Numbered from the stretch's first letter, positions 7,229-16,134 are shown. The stretch: DNA of 64,000 nt from Marinifilum flexuosum (GCF_003610555.1 NZ_RAPQ01000011.1:310001-374000); one strand, 5' to 3'. Translations and numbers: made by a program. The notes: generated by a model not told the origin, from the letters alone.

Positions 7229-8650
7229 ATGGGAAATCCGAAAGGTTTTTTAGAGATAAAAAGAAAAGAGGCCGGTTATCGTCCGGTAAGAGATAGAATT
7301 GGAGATTTTGGAGAAGTAGAACAAACTCTGAACTTAGAAGATAGAATAGATCAGGCATCCAGATGTATGGATTGTGGTATTCCATTTTGTCACTGGGCTT
7401 GTCCTACTTCAAGTAAAATACCTGAATGGCAAGATGCAATATATAGAGAAAACTGGGAAGAAGCAGCTAAGATTCTTCAGTCAACCAATAGTTTTCCTGA
7501 GTTTACAGGAAGAGTTTGTCCTGCTCCTTGCGAAAAATCATGTGTATTATCATTGCACAATTCGCCAGTTACCATTCGCGAGAATGAAGCATCGGTAATT
7601 GAGAAAGCATTTGATTACGGATATATCAAAGCAAGACCTGTTACAAAAAGAACAGGTAAAAAAGTAGCTGTAATTGGGTCAGGACCTGCTGGCTTGTCTG
7701 TGGCCGACCTTTTGAACCAGGCAGGGCACAGTGTAACTGTATACGAAAGAGATGATGCCATTGGTGGTTTGTTAAGATATGGCATTCCAGATTTTAAACT
7801 TGATAAATATGTAATTGATCGCAGATTAGAATTATTTATTGAAGAAGGAATTGTGTTTAAAACCAATCAAGATGTTGGAGTAAATATTTCATTTTCTGAT
7901 CTGGAAAAGGAATATGATGCAATATGCTTGGCTATTGGCGCTATGAAACCACGTGATTTACCCATAAAAGGTCGTGATTTAAAAGGAGTCCACTTTGCTA
8001 TGGATTTTCTAAAACAACAAAATAAAGTAGTTCGCGGTGATGAATATAGCAAACAGGAAAGAATCTCTGCTAAAGGTAAAAATGTAGTTGTAATTGGTGG
8101 TGGCGATACCGGTTCAGACTGCGTTGGGACCTCAGTACGCCAGAAAGCAAAATCAGTTACACAAATTGAGTTAATGCCAAAACCTCCTGAGCAAAGAGAA
8201 GAACAAAACCCTTGGCCTTATTGGCCTGACACTTTACGAACCTCAAGCTCTCATATGGAAGGCTGTAAAAGACGGTGGTCATTAAGTTCGAAACAATTCA
8301 AGGGAGAAGATGGGCAAGTTAATGAACTTGAAATTGTACAATTAGACTGGACAAGAGGTTCAAATGGCCAATATCAAATGAAAGAAATAGCAGGAACGGA
8401 AGAAATTCTTGAAGCAGATCTAGTATTATTAGCAATGGGATTTGTTCATCCTGTGCACGAGGGCCTAGTAAATGAGTTGAATATTGAGTTGGATTCCAGA
8501 GGGAATATTAAAACCGATATCAGTGGTAAAACCTCAAATGAAAAAGTTTACTGTTGTGGAGATGCTACTACCGGTGCAAGCCTTGTTGTGCGTGCCTTAG
8601 ATAGTGGAAGAAAAACAGCCCATTCCATCCATAAGCAATTGATAAAATAA
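7229..8650 (+). CDS. gltD: Glutamate synthase small subunit
   Basis: A 473-residue FAD/NADPH-dependent subunit that feeds electrons to GltB. The N-terminal region has the two 4Fe-4S motifs CMDCGIPFCHWACP and CPAPCEKSC. Two dinucleotide folds follow: GSGPAGLSVADLLNQAG (FAD) and GGGDTGSDCVG (NADPH). The C-terminal FAD motif is CCGDATTGASLVVRALDSG. Length and motif order match bacterial GltD. Co-transcription with gltB is likely (same strand, no terminator between), and an intrinsic terminator lies 46 nt after the stop. Confidence 0.96.
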   Translation: MGNPKGFLEIKRKEAGYRPVRDRIGDFGEVEQTLNLEDRIDQASRCMDCGIPFCHWACPTSSKIPEWQDAIYRENWEEAAKILQSTNSFPEFTGRVCPAPCEKSCVLSLHNSPVTIRENEASVIEKAFDYGYIKARPVTKRTGKKVAVIGSGPAGLSVADLLNQAGHSVTVYERDDAIGGLLRYGIPDFKLDKYVIDRRLELFIEEGIVFKTNQDVGVNISFSDLEKEYDAICLAIGAMKPRDLPIKGRDLKGVHFAMDFLKQQNKVVRGDEYSKQERISAKGKNVVVIGGGDTGSDCVGTSVRQKAKSVTQIELMPKPPEQREEQNPWPYWPDTLRTSSSHMEGCKRRWSLSSKQFKGEDGQVNELEIVQLDWTRGSNGQYQMKEIAGTEEILEADLVLLAMGFVHPVHEGLVNELNIELDSRGNIKTDISGKTSNEKVYCCGDATTGASLVVRALDSGRKTAHSIHKQLIK

Positions 8651-8695
8651 AGATTAGGCAATAAGTTAACACTAAGCATAGGCAGTTAAATGTGA

Positions 8696-8735
8696 GAGCC
8701 GATAGTTAAATTTTAGTAGCTATCGGTTCTTTTAA
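8696..8735 (+). terminator. Terminator of gltBD
   Basis: AGCCGATAG / CTATCGGTT hairpin with a 14-nt loop, then CTTTTA. It lies between gltD and the next promoter. Confidence 0.65.
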
Positions 8736-8786
8736 TTGCTTCTATTGAGCATGGTTACTAACCTACAAAATGCCACTAGTCAAATC

Positions 8787-8816
8787 TTGATTCACATGCT
8801 ATTTATCGTACCTTTG
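8787..8816 (+). promoter_or_regulatory. Promoter of the DUF6155 gene
   Basis: -7 box TACCTTTG at 8809-8816 and TTG at 8787-8789, a 19-nt gap. The predicted start is about 12 nt before the ATG at 8834. Confidence 0.65.
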
Positions 8817-8833
8817 GATTTCAATTTCCAGAT

Positions 8834-9337
8834 ATGAGCAAGAAAGACTTAAAAGAATACATTCATCAACTTACTAAAGAGCAATTACAAGATCAAATAC
8901 TTGACTTGTATACCAGATTTAAAGATGTTAAGGAATATTATGACTTTGCTTTTAATCCAAAAGAGAACAAACTGATTGAGGAATGTAAATTCAAAATCTC
9001 CAAAGAATACTTTCCTGTTAATGGCAGAAAAGCAAAAATGAGACGATCGGTTGCCCAAAATTACATACGACATTTTAAAAGACTTGGCGTAGATTCTTCC
9101 TTAATTGCGGATATCATGCTCTATAATATTGAAGTTGCTCAAACCTATACATCTGAGCAATTTATCAAACAGGAATCATTCTATAAAAGTATGCTTAAAT
9201 CATTTCAGGAGGCTGTAGCATACATTCGCGACAATGGTCTGGATAATGAATTTAAAGCTCGCTTGAATAAAATCGTAGATGAATCAATAGATCAGAGCTG
9301 GATGAATAGCAAGGGATTTATGTTGGCTTACAAATGA
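8834..9337 (+). CDS. DUF6155 family protein
   Basis: A 167-residue soluble, mostly helical protein. The opening (KKDLKEYIHQLTKEQLQDQILDLY) and the middle (NPKENKLIEECKFKISKEYFP) match my recollection of the Bacteroidota DUF6155 family. No catalytic motif is visible and the function is unknown. It has its own promoter. Its stop codon directly abuts the stop of the convergent flavoprotein gene with no base between them, so the two transcripts must overlap. Confidence 0.7.
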   Translation: MSKKDLKEYIHQLTKEQLQDQILDLYTRFKDVKEYYDFAFNPKENKLIEECKFKISKEYFPVNGRKAKMRRSVAQNYIRHFKRLGVDSSLIADIMLYNIEVAQTYTSEQFIKQESFYKSMLKSFQEAVAYIRDNGLDNEFKARLNKIVDESIDQSWMNSKGFMLAYK

Positions 9338-10285
9338 TCACGCCTCAATTAAATCCTGTATAATTTCCTTTACGGATCGAATCTCACTGATCGCACCAAT
9401 TGCCGGTCCGGCACACCACACATTGTCATATCCTGCCTTGAATGCTGATTGCTGCACTTTTTGCATTCCTTTCCATGCCAATAACATTTTAGCATACTTT
9501 TTCGTTTGTGGACTGTTATTGATCAACCATTCCAGTAAGTTTGCCTTTGTTCCGATTTTCTGTACATATGGAGTATTGATTACTGTTAAAGGAGATCCAG
9601 TTAATTTTGTTGTTTTTACAATATCACCTGTGCCAAAATCCACAAGAGCCTGTTTATATTCACTACTTACTGGTGACTCATGACTTGCAATAAAAATAGT
9701 TCCTACAGACACACCAGCAGCACCAAATTCGAGCATTGATTTAACATCATGAGCATTACTTACCCCTCCTGCTGAAATAATTGGAATATTGATTTCTTTT
9801 TTTAGCTGCTGAATCAATTCTTTAGCCTTAAAACCACCACAATGTCCACCTGCGTCCGAATTTACAGCAATTACGGCATCAGCGCCAATATTTTCAACCT
9901 TTTTCGCATACTTCACATCAACTACATCACAAAACACTTTAATTCCCAATGGCTTACATCTTTCAATTACCTCATGCGGACTCCCTAATGAAGTAATGAT
10001 AAAATCAACCTTAAGATCAAGAAGGCTTATGAGTTGCTTTCGGTATTTGGGATTCGATTTATTCACAATCAGGTTAAAACCAAAAGGCTTATTGCTTTTC
10101 TTTCTGACTTCATGAATAGCCTGTCGCAATTCCCTATCAGTTCTGTAGTTATGTGCAGGAATAGCCCCCGTACAGCCCATTTCCAAGGCAGAAATAATCA
10201 TATCAGCATTCGACACCAAAAACATTGGTGCCATCAAAATAGGATGTTTGATGTTCAGAATATGAGAAAGTGTTTTTTCTGTCAT
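9338..10285 (-). CDS. Nitronate monooxygenase / FMN-dependent oxidoreductase
   Basis: A 315-residue TIM-barrel flavoprotein of the nitronate monooxygenase (2-nitropropane dioxygenase) family, related to FabK. Visible signs: the N-terminal HPILMAPMFLVSN strand, the SDAGGHCGG phosphate/flavin loop (about residues 143-151) and IISAGGVSNAHDV followed by GAAGVSVGT near 170-195, which bind the FMN phosphate. It lies convergent to the DUF6155 gene. The true substrate cannot be told; oxidation of nitronates or an enoyl-type reduction are both possible. Confidence 0.85.
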   Translation of the reverse strand: MTEKTLSHILNIKHPILMAPMFLVSNADMIISALEMGCTGAIPAHNYRTDRELRQAIHEVRKKSNKPFGFNLIVNKSNPKYRKQLISLLDLKVDFIITSLGSPHEVIERCKPLGIKVFCDVVDVKYAKKVENIGADAVIAVNSDAGGHCGGFKAKELIQQLKKEINIPIISAGGVSNAHDVKSMLEFGAAGVSVGTIFIASHESPVSSEYKQALVDFGTGDIVKTTKLTGSPLTVINTPYVQKIGTKANLLEWLINNSPQTKKYAKMLLAWKGMQKVQQSAFKAGYDNVWCAGPAIGAISEIRSVKEIIQDLIEA

Positions 10286-10321
10286 ATTCTGAAGATACGA
10301 AATCTCACTAAACGGCTATAT

Positions 10322-10351
10322 AAAAAAAAGGATCAACTGTTGTTGATCCTT
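10322..10351 (-). terminator. Terminator after tRNA-Leu copy 1
   Basis: Minus strand AAGGATCAAC-AACA-GTTGATCCTT hairpin followed by a run of T. It starts a few bases after the tRNA 3' end. Confidence 0.85.
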
Positions 10352-10358
10352 TCTTAAG

Positions 10359-10440
10359 TGCGGATGAAGGGACTCGAACCCCCACGCCCGAAGGCACTAG
10401 ATCCTAAGTCTAGCGCGGCTACCAATTACGCCACATCCGC
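10359..10440 (-). tRNA. tRNA-Leu (UAG), copy 1
   Basis: The minus strand folds as a class II tRNA: acceptor GCGGATG / CATCCGC with discriminator A, D arm with TAATTGGTAG, anticodon arm CTAGACTTAGGATCTAG (anticodon TAG), a long variable arm GCC-TTCG-GGC, and a T arm with GGTTCGAGTCC. No CCA is encoded. A CATATTTG promoter box lies 20 nt upstream (10460-10467). A second copy at 17572-17653 differs only in the variable-arm loop. Confidence 0.95.
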
Positions 10441-10459
10441 CTTGCGTTTGATTGCGATG

Positions 10460-10467
10460 CAAATATG
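10460..10467 (-). promoter_or_regulatory. Promoter -7 box of tRNA-Leu copy 1
   Basis: Minus strand CATATTTG, one mismatch from TAnnTTTG, with the same box at 17672-17679 upstream of the second tRNA-Leu and at 12056-12063 upstream of nhaA. Confidence 0.5.
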
Positions 10468-10588
10468 GTGGATTTTTTCTTTACTACAAAACATTCTGAT
10501 AAAAAAATATCTCCACATTCCCCTATTTTAGGGCTATTCAACACTAAACCATCTGATAAACAAGCAAATTATATGATGGTTTTTTTTC

Positions 10589-10617
10589 AAAAAAAAGCCG
10601 AAGTATAAACTTCGGCT
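10589..10617 (-). terminator. Terminator of nhaA
   Basis: Minus strand AGCCGAAG-TTTATA-CTTCGGCT hairpin followed by seven or more T, 31 nt after the nhaA stop. Confidence 0.9.
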
Positions 10618-10648
10618 GTCAATTAAACAATGAAAACTTATGAAAAAA

Positions 10649-11980
10649 CTATTTTTGATTTTTACAAAACAGTTTCAGTATTATAAATCCTGTTATTCCC
10701 GAGAAAAGAGATGCAATTAATACCGCAAATTTCGCTAAACTCAGAACTTCAGAATCCGTAAATGCCAATTGAGACACAAAAAATGACATGGTAAAACCAA
10801 TTCCTCCCAGGAAACCAATTCCCAATATCTGTGACCAACATATTTCACTTGGTTTTTGTGCTAGCTTTATTTTTACGCCGATCCACGAAAACAAGAATAT
10901 TCCCAATGGTTTACCTGCAAAAAGCCCTAGAATAATTCCAATAGATATAGGCTCAAATACCTTATTGGTTAATTCTGTATCAATAATAACACCCGCATTT
11001 GCAAATGCAAACAGAGGAACAATTAAATAAGCTACCCATGGGTGGAACATATGCTCCAATCTTTGGAGTGGTGAGATTACCTTTATACAATTGCTCTCAA
11101 TAGAACTAACTGATGCTTGTATAAACTTCTCGTTTGGTTTATTAGGAAGCTCAGCTGTTTTTGCTTCCAGGTTCACCAAAAGCTCCTGATTTGAACCAAT
11201 AAACTCGAATAGATTTCTACTTGCCCGTGCTGGTATGGTAAGAGCCAATAAAATTCCTGCCAAAGTAGCATGTACACCCGATTTTAAAAGAACATACCAA
11301 AGGAATACTCCTAATATCAGGTAAACTGATATATTTCTTACTTTTAAACTATTGAGAGTCCAGAGGATCACATAAATTCCTCCACCATATACAAGGTAAA
11401 TCCAATCAATTTCGCTGGTATAGTACAATGCAATTACCATTACAGCGCCAATGTCATCAACAATAGCGATAGATGTAAGTAGCAATTTAAGCGAAGTTGG
11501 TATTCGTTTGCCCAAAAGAATCAAAATACCCAATGCAAATGCGATATCTGTTGCCATTGGCACTCCCCAGCCATGGGTACCACTTCCCTGCGTATTAAAA
11601 CCTACATATATTAATGCAGGAATTAACATTCCACCAATGGCCGCAAAAATTGGCAAACTTGCTTGCTTTATGGATGACAAACCACCTGTCAACAATTCTC
11701 TTTTGATTTCTAATCCGACAACAAAGAAGAAAATTGCCATTAAGCCATCGTTAATCCAATGAAGGAATGATTTTTTCAGAGTCCATTCACCAAACTGAAC
11801 GCCGAAATAATTGGTCCAATAAGAAATAAAAGATTCTCCTATGGCAGAATTGGCAAGCACCAATGCCATAATGGTAAAAAACATTAAAACAATACCACTA
11901 AACGCCTCTAATCGAACGAACTCAGTTAAAGGATCTTTAATCCTTCGAAATAATTTTTGTCTTTTTAAAAATTGAATCAT
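10649..11980 (-). CDS. nhaA: Na+/H+ antiporter NhaA
   Basis: A 443-residue inner-membrane antiporter that expels Na+ in exchange for protons. Family motifs are intact: VVGLEIKRELLTG (about 87-99), ATDIAFALG with Asp145, and SIAIVDDIGAV with the paired ion-site aspartates 175-176. It is longer than E. coli NhaA because of a soluble insertion around residues 255-300. The gene has a CATATTTG promoter, a 5' leader filled by a hairpin, and an upstream palindrome shared with both universal-stress operons. A V-type ATPase with sodium-site residues lies elsewhere in the window, in line with a sodium-based energy economy. Confidence 0.96.
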   Translation of the reverse strand: MIQFLKRQKLFRRIKDPLTEFVRLEAFSGIVLMFFTIMALVLANSAIGESFISYWTNYFGVQFGEWTLKKSFLHWINDGLMAIFFFVVGLEIKRELLTGGLSSIKQASLPIFAAIGGMLIPALIYVGFNTQGSGTHGWGVPMATDIAFALGILILLGKRIPTSLKLLLTSIAIVDDIGAVMVIALYYTSEIDWIYLVYGGGIYVILWTLNSLKVRNISVYLILGVFLWYVLLKSGVHATLAGILLALTIPARASRNLFEFIGSNQELLVNLEAKTAELPNKPNEKFIQASVSSIESNCIKVISPLQRLEHMFHPWVAYLIVPLFAFANAGVIIDTELTNKVFEPISIGIILGLFAGKPLGIFLFSWIGVKIKLAQKPSEICWSQILGIGFLGGIGFTMSFFVSQLAFTDSEVLSLAKFAVLIASLFSGITGFIILKLFCKNQK

Positions 11981-11997
11981 CTTTCCCTAAAATTTAA

Positions 11998-12041
11998 TGC
12001 TAACACCCTATGGTTTTATCTCGAAAACTATGGTGTAAGCA
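11998..12041 (-). promoter_or_regulatory. Hairpin filling the nhaA 5' leader
   Basis: Minus strand TGCTTACACC pairs with GGGTGTTAGCA (10 bp, one mismatch). It occupies nearly the whole predicted leader between the start near 12049 and the ATG at 11980, ending 17 nt before the ATG. It may affect stability or translation. Confidence 0.4.
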
Positions 12042-12055
12042 TCTCGTTAACCAAT

Positions 12056-12063
12056 CAAATATG
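12056..12063 (-). promoter_or_regulatory. nhaA promoter -7 box
   Basis: Minus strand CATATTTG (TAnnTTTG with one mismatch). It lies 35 nt downstream of the shared palindrome at 12098-12112. Confidence 0.5.
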
Positions 12064-12097
12064 TTGCGAAAATATCAATCAGAAGTGCTATATACAA

Positions 12098-12112
12098 TGG
12101 GGGTTTCCCTAC
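12098..12112 (-). promoter_or_regulatory. Putative operator (GTAGGG-CCCCCA palindrome) of nhaA
   Basis: Minus strand GTAGGGAAACCCCCA. The same palindrome occurs upstream of both universal-stress operons (16179-16194 and 54545-54560). Here it is 35 nt from the -7 box against 45 nt in those two, a difference of about one helical turn. Confidence 0.6.
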
Positions 12113-12181
12113 TTCGCACCTAAATTTAAGGAATAACAATTGAGACCAATTGATTGTTCCAAATAAAAGATATGGTAAAAT

Positions 12182-12835
12182 CTAAAATTTAATGATTTGA
12201 TGCTTAAATGCATAAATCACCAAATTAACAGTATTGTAAGTTCCTGTTTTTTGGAACAAACTGCTTTTATGCTTTTCTATGGTCTTAATACTTAAAAAAG
12301 TTGCCTCTGCAATTTGCTTGTTGCCGTATCCCTTGCAAATCAGTTCCAATACCTCTTTTTCTCTATCTGTAAATTCAGGTAAGTCATCTTTCTTCTTTCT
12401 CTTTTTACGAAGCATATTCAACTTATCAGATAAGAGGCTTACAATCTCATCAGAAAAATAATTTCCTCCTTCATATACCTTTACAATGGCCTTTTCAAAC
12501 TCTTCTATTTCGGCACTTTTTAGCATATAGCCTTCTACTCCAGCCATAAGCATCTGTTCCAGGTAATCATCATCAAGAAATGTGGTTAAGGCAATAATTT
12601 TTAGATCAGGATACTTTTCGAGTGCTTTTTGACTTGCCTCTACTCCATCAAGCTGTGGCATATTAATGTCCATAAAAATAATATCGGCCTGATGATCTTC
12701 AATCAAATCAAGAAACTCATTTCCATTTGATGCTTCGGCAATGACTTCCACAAAGGAAAAAGACTGTAGTAGCATGCGAAATCCATCTCTAAATATCTTA
12801 TGATCGTCAACTAATATGATTCTTATTTTATCCAT
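12182..12835 (-). CDS. LuxR/NarL-type response regulator
   Basis: A 217-residue response regulator. The receiver domain has acidic residues DD at 10-11 and the phospho-acceptor Asp56 in FMDINMP; the switch Thr is in ALTTF. The C-terminal LuxR-type helix-turn-helix spans about residues 150-212 (LTDREKEVLELICKGYGNKQ-like text). It abuts the histidine kinase gene with no gap, so the two form one operon and are cognate partners. It lies between nhaA and a universal-stress operon whose promoters share a palindrome, which makes it the natural candidate to bind that site; this is inference. Confidence 0.92.
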   Translation of the reverse strand: MDKIRIILVDDHKIFRDGFRMLLQSFSFVEVIAEASNGNEFLDLIEDHQADIIFMDINMPQLDGVEASQKALEKYPDLKIIALTTFLDDDYLEQMLMAGVEGYMLKSAEIEEFEKAIVKVYEGGNYFSDEIVSLLSDKLNMLRKKRKKKDDLPEFTDREKEVLELICKGYGNKQIAEATFLSIKTIEKHKSSLFQKTGTYNTVNLVIYAFKHQIIKF

Positions 12836-14089
12836 CTATTTTTGATTTGATTTACTAAGTGCGAATTGTATTTTTATCTTAAAGCCCTTATTCTTTGAAG
12901 TTTGAATATCATAACTTCCATTAATGGATTCAACTCGCTCAATTATATTCTGTAAGCCCATGCCTTTGCCATTTTTGGCTTTCATTCTGTCAAAATCAAA
13001 GCCAACACCATTATCAGAGTACTGAAGTATAAGAATCCCTTCTCCAGATAATTTTATTTGTATATCGCTTGCTTTAGCATGCTTTAAGGTATTATTTATC
13101 AATTCGCTACATATCCTATAAATTACCACCTGCGTACTTTGCATAGGTTTACCCTTAAATTCATTCAATTGTAAAGTTACATCTACATTATCAAGGTTGT
13201 TAATTTTATCCACCAAACGCTGTAGTGATTCCTGAAGATTGTAACGGTTTAAAACAGAAGGATTCAAATTGTTAATCACTTCGGATACAGTATCAAGTGC
13301 TTGCTTTGACAGTTGATTGATTTGTTGCACTTTATCCAATGAACTTTTGTTCTCTGTTAACTCTTTTCCCAACATTTTGCCATACAAACCAATACTGGAT
13401 AGCAGAGCCCCCAGCCCATCATGCAGTTCTCTTGCAATTCTTTTTCTTTCGCGTTGTTCCACCGTCATGGTATTGCGTACCAATTGTAAGTGAGCATTGG
13501 TTAATGAGTTCATTAATCGGATGACCAAAAACAGACTTCCGAAAAGTAAAACCAGGATAAAAGAAAGTAGGAAAAAGATATTTCGCTTAAACTTTTGATT
13601 GGTTTGATTGATATAAAGGTGCAATGCCTTCTCGTAATCAGCGAAAGCCTCTGTAAATATCTTAACCTTTTGTTTGAAGTTTTCATCCTGAGCAGGAACT
13701 TGTTCATTCTTAATTAATGAATCGAGATCGAGAATAGCACTCTTTAGTTTCATGAGAGCTATGATGAAATTGCTATTCTCGCTTGTATTGAATTCATACT
13801 CACGAGAAGCAATGGTTTGAATGTTTTCGATATTCTGGTAGGCTTTTGCAAAGAGCGAATCGATAGCGAAGGATATTACTGCATCTACTTTCTCCTGATA
13901 GTCGTCATACTTGATACGAATATCATACACCTTAATTTCAATTTTTTCTGAGTTTTCAACCAGTGCAATGTGCTCATTATCCAGTTTTGAACTACGATCT
14001 AAAGTATACAAGATGGCAGCTATAGCCACAAGGCTAAAACCAATTAAAATCAGGGCAATCTTTTGCTTTACAAAAAACCTTCTATTCAT
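12836..14089 (-). CDS. NarX/DesK-type sensor histidine kinase
   Basis: A 417-residue membrane kinase. Helix 1 is at about 10-29, a ~140-residue helical periplasmic sensor follows, and helix 2 is at about 170-191. The HisKA_3 phospho-acceptor is His223 in ERKRIARELHDGLGA. The ATPase domain shows ELINNTLKHA (N box), DNGVGFD and GKGMGLQNI (G boxes). This class pairs with LuxR-type regulators such as the adjacent gene. The periplasmic part has no recognisable ligand motif; a stress or redox signal is possible from the neighbours. The structured element at 14189-14319 lies 100 nt upstream and could be in its 5' leader. Confidence 0.92.
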   Translation of the reverse strand: MNRRFFVKQKIALILIGFSLVAIAAILYTLDRSSKLDNEHIALVENSEKIEIKVYDIRIKYDDYQEKVDAVISFAIDSLFAKAYQNIENIQTIASREYEFNTSENSNFIIALMKLKSAILDLDSLIKNEQVPAQDENFKQKVKIFTEAFADYEKALHLYINQTNQKFKRNIFFLLSFILVLLFGSLFLVIRLMNSLTNAHLQLVRNTMTVEQRERKRIARELHDGLGALLSSIGLYGKMLGKELTENKSSLDKVQQINQLSKQALDTVSEVINNLNPSVLNRYNLQESLQRLVDKINNLDNVDVTLQLNEFKGKPMQSTQVVIYRICSELINNTLKHAKASDIQIKLSGEGILILQYSDNGVGFDFDRMKAKNGKGMGLQNIIERVESINGSYDIQTSKNKGFKIKIQFALSKSNQK

Positions 14090-14188
14090 CGAAAATTATA
14101 TCCAGATATTATATTTAAATCAAATCTACTAAATATTTTATTGTAACGAATATTTGATGAATAGTAATCGTAAAAATTTAACTTGCAC

Positions 14189-14319
14189 GATCAGAGAGGA
14201 AAGCTTCCTGAAACTAACTATGGTATCATTATCTCAATATTAAATTGGAAGCTTTCCAAAGAAAATCATTCGTATATCCCCTAATAATCAATTATAAATT
14301 ATGATTTTCCCTTCTGATC
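14189..14319 (-). ncRNA. Conserved three-way-junction element, copy 1
   Basis: 131 nt between a universal-stress gene and the kinase gene, same strand. Helices: outer GATCAGA / TCTGATC, second GGAAAGCTTCC (14198-14208) / GGAAGCTTTCC (14247-14257), third GAAAATCAT (14261-14269) / ATGATTTTC (14301-14309). A 130-nt copy with the same three helices lies at 52580-52709, downstream of the paralogous stress operon. The second helix differs by one base that still pairs as G-U if read on the minus strand. I know no Rfam family of this shape. Confidence 0.55.
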
Positions 14320-14352
14320 TGCCTTGGTTAGTTTGTGTATGTATAATTGTAA

Positions 14353-15297
14353 TTACCACTTAAATGCTCTATTGGATATTCTTTCCGACAGTTCTACCTG
14401 TTTGCTTTTCATCATTAGCAAACTGGAAACAAGTCCTTCGTCTTTTACCGGCAAACTGAAAATTGGTCTGCTCGAACTTTGCAAGAAATCACTCAATAGT
14501 TTTTCGCTTGTCGAGTTACTAAACATTAATTCCTGAGTTCCTTGAACCAATAGGATATCCGCCGATGTTTTTCTTGCCCCTTCAATCAAAACATCGTTTC
14601 TGGCGTGATTCTCCTTCTCCACAATATCCACCGAACACTGCACCCCTTCACGTTCGATAAGATGCTTCATGATCATGGTTTTCTTATAAGCCAAGCTTCG
14701 CTTAAGCTCTATATTAACCGTTAATGCAGCAAGTAGTTTAATTTTTGCATTGAATACTGTGCCCAGCTTTATCGACCAGTTCACCAAATCTCTCGATTGC
14801 CTTGAAATATCAACCGGAACCAATATGCTTCTAATGCCACTTCCCGTCCATCTATCATTTACACTTATAATTGGACATCTTGACTCGCGTACGATCTGAT
14901 TCACACTATTGCTATTGTATCTTTCCGACAAACCATCAATTCGATTGCTTCTGTTTAGAATAACCATATCGAAAGGTTCTGAATCGATTATACTTTTGAT
15001 TGTTTGGACATGATTGCCCACTTCCACTCTAAGATTCACATCGTCTGGTATTCTTCCCCTGAAATGCATTTTAGCAAAACGAATTAAGCGAACCATTCCC
15101 CTTCCTTGTAGACTGTTTTTAAGATTTGGCTGAAACACATTAGATAAGCCCCCCATCTTCTGAACCACATGCAACAAAGTGATTTCAGCTCCAAACTTTT
15201 TCCTGAAATACAATGCCTGCTTAAAAGCTGTAGTACTTTCAACAGCCAAGCTCACTGGTACCAATATCCGATTAAATCTATTTGTTTTCATCCTCAC
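14353..15297 (-). CDS. Tandem universal stress protein (UspA domains)
   Basis: A 314-residue cytoplasmic protein made of two UspA-like domains: the first starts ILVPVSLAVESTTAFKQAL (about residues 11-29), the second SILVPVDISRQSRDLVNWS (about 160-178). These proteins bind nucleotides or act as stress regulators. No clear G-2x-G-9x-G ATP motif is visible, so nucleotide binding is uncertain. The start is 5 nt after the stop of the preceding Usp-like gene, forming a two-gene operon. A paralogous operon with the same order lies at 52742-54469. Confidence 0.82.
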   Translation of the reverse strand: MRMKTNRFNRILVPVSLAVESTTAFKQALYFRKKFGAEITLLHVVQKMGGLSNVFQPNLKNSLQGRGMVRLIRFAKMHFRGRIPDDVNLRVEVGNHVQTIKSIIDSEPFDMVILNRSNRIDGLSERYNSNSVNQIVRESRCPIISVNDRWTGSGIRSILVPVDISRQSRDLVNWSIKLGTVFNAKIKLLAALTVNIELKRSLAYKKTMIMKHLIEREGVQCSVDIVEKENHARNDVLIEGARKTSADILLVQGTQELMFSNSTSEKLLSDFLQSSSRPIFSLPVKDEGLVSSLLMMKSKQVELSERISNRAFKW

Positions 15298-15302
15298 TCA
15301 CT

Positions 15303-16109
15303 TTAAAAATTACCAACAGTTATCCCCTTACTCTTCACAAACCATTTGTCGAAATAGCTAATCAGATTTTTCTCTTCGAATTCGGTTTTCTTCTCATTGT
15401 ATATCCATAGCATACAATCATTTCGTGTTAGGTCTGGCTTATGATTTTTTGTTAGATTCTCAAATCTTAAGGTAGCATCATGGCATGAAGCTGAATACAA
15501 TTTTACCAGTTTCGCTTTATCATGAATGGAAATATCGTTTATGTCTAAACCTATATGAAACTTACATTTCTGATTTGTACATATTTTTTGCAATGGCACA
15601 AGTATAGATTCTGAAACTTTTGAATTCGAATTGCTGATATATATACTCTTCACATTGGCCCATGGCTTACAATTATTTAATACATAAAGAGGTTGATTTA
15701 CCGATGCAATGATATTTTTAAACCTTGGATTAAAGTGCAAATCGTTGTGCAATTCATTTAAAGCGAACACAACCTGCCAGGAATGCTGCTTATAGGTTTC
15801 TGTATTGAAAAATTCGGTCAATTCACCTTCATATGATAGCAAGTCAATATCTGAATGATTCACTTGATAATTCTTTACAGCATCCGCTTTTAAAGCTTGT
15901 AACTCTCGATTAGAAATATCTTTCAGGATTGGAGTCAAATCTCTTACCATTGACGCTCCATATGAAGGTTTTTGCCAGGTTTGAATAAAACATATCTTTG
16001 AACCTTCAGTAAAAAGATAATTCATAGCAAAATCTACTGCTGCCTGATTTCCTTCTGAGAAATCTGCCAGAATCAATATTCTGTTGTGATCTTTGTTCCT
16101 GTTCTCCAT
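15303..16109 (-). CDS. Universal-stress-like protein, first gene of the Usp operon
   Basis: A 268-residue protein starting MENRNKDHNRILILADFSEG. An upstream Met 19 codons earlier is open, but I reject it: the promoter box TACTTTTG at 16127-16134 lies inside that extension, and the paralogue at 53684-54469 starts at the equivalent of this Met. The first half is a UspA-like Rossmann domain (RILILADFSEGNQAAVDFAM); the second half is divergent and ends SYFDKWFVKSKGITVGNF, a tail kept almost unchanged in the paralogue (SYFDKWFVKSKGITVRNF). That strongly conserved tail suggests a contact or functional site. It is followed after 5 nt by the tandem Usp gene. Confidence 0.75.
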   Translation of the reverse strand: MENRNKDHNRILILADFSEGNQAAVDFAMNYLFTEGSKICFIQTWQKPSYGASMVRDLTPILKDISNRELQALKADAVKNYQVNHSDIDLLSYEGELTEFFNTETYKQHSWQVVFALNELHNDLHFNPRFKNIIASVNQPLYVLNNCKPWANVKSIYISNSNSKVSESILVPLQKICTNQKCKFHIGLDINDISIHDKAKLVKLYSASCHDATLRFENLTKNHKPDLTRNDCMLWIYNEKKTEFEEKNLISYFDKWFVKSKGITVGNF

Positions 16110-16126
16110 ATCATTTTGTTTTGATA

Positions 16127-16134
16127 CAAAAGTA
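16127..16134 (-). promoter_or_regulatory. -7 box of Usp operon 1
   Basis: Minus strand TACTTTTG, an exact TAnnTTTG match; the predicted start is about 11 nt before the ATG at 16109. Confidence 0.65.

Noticed and set aside
8820-9345. Operon of the DUF6155 gene with gltBD
   Set aside because: A terminator at 8696-8735 and a good promoter at 8787-8816 separate them.
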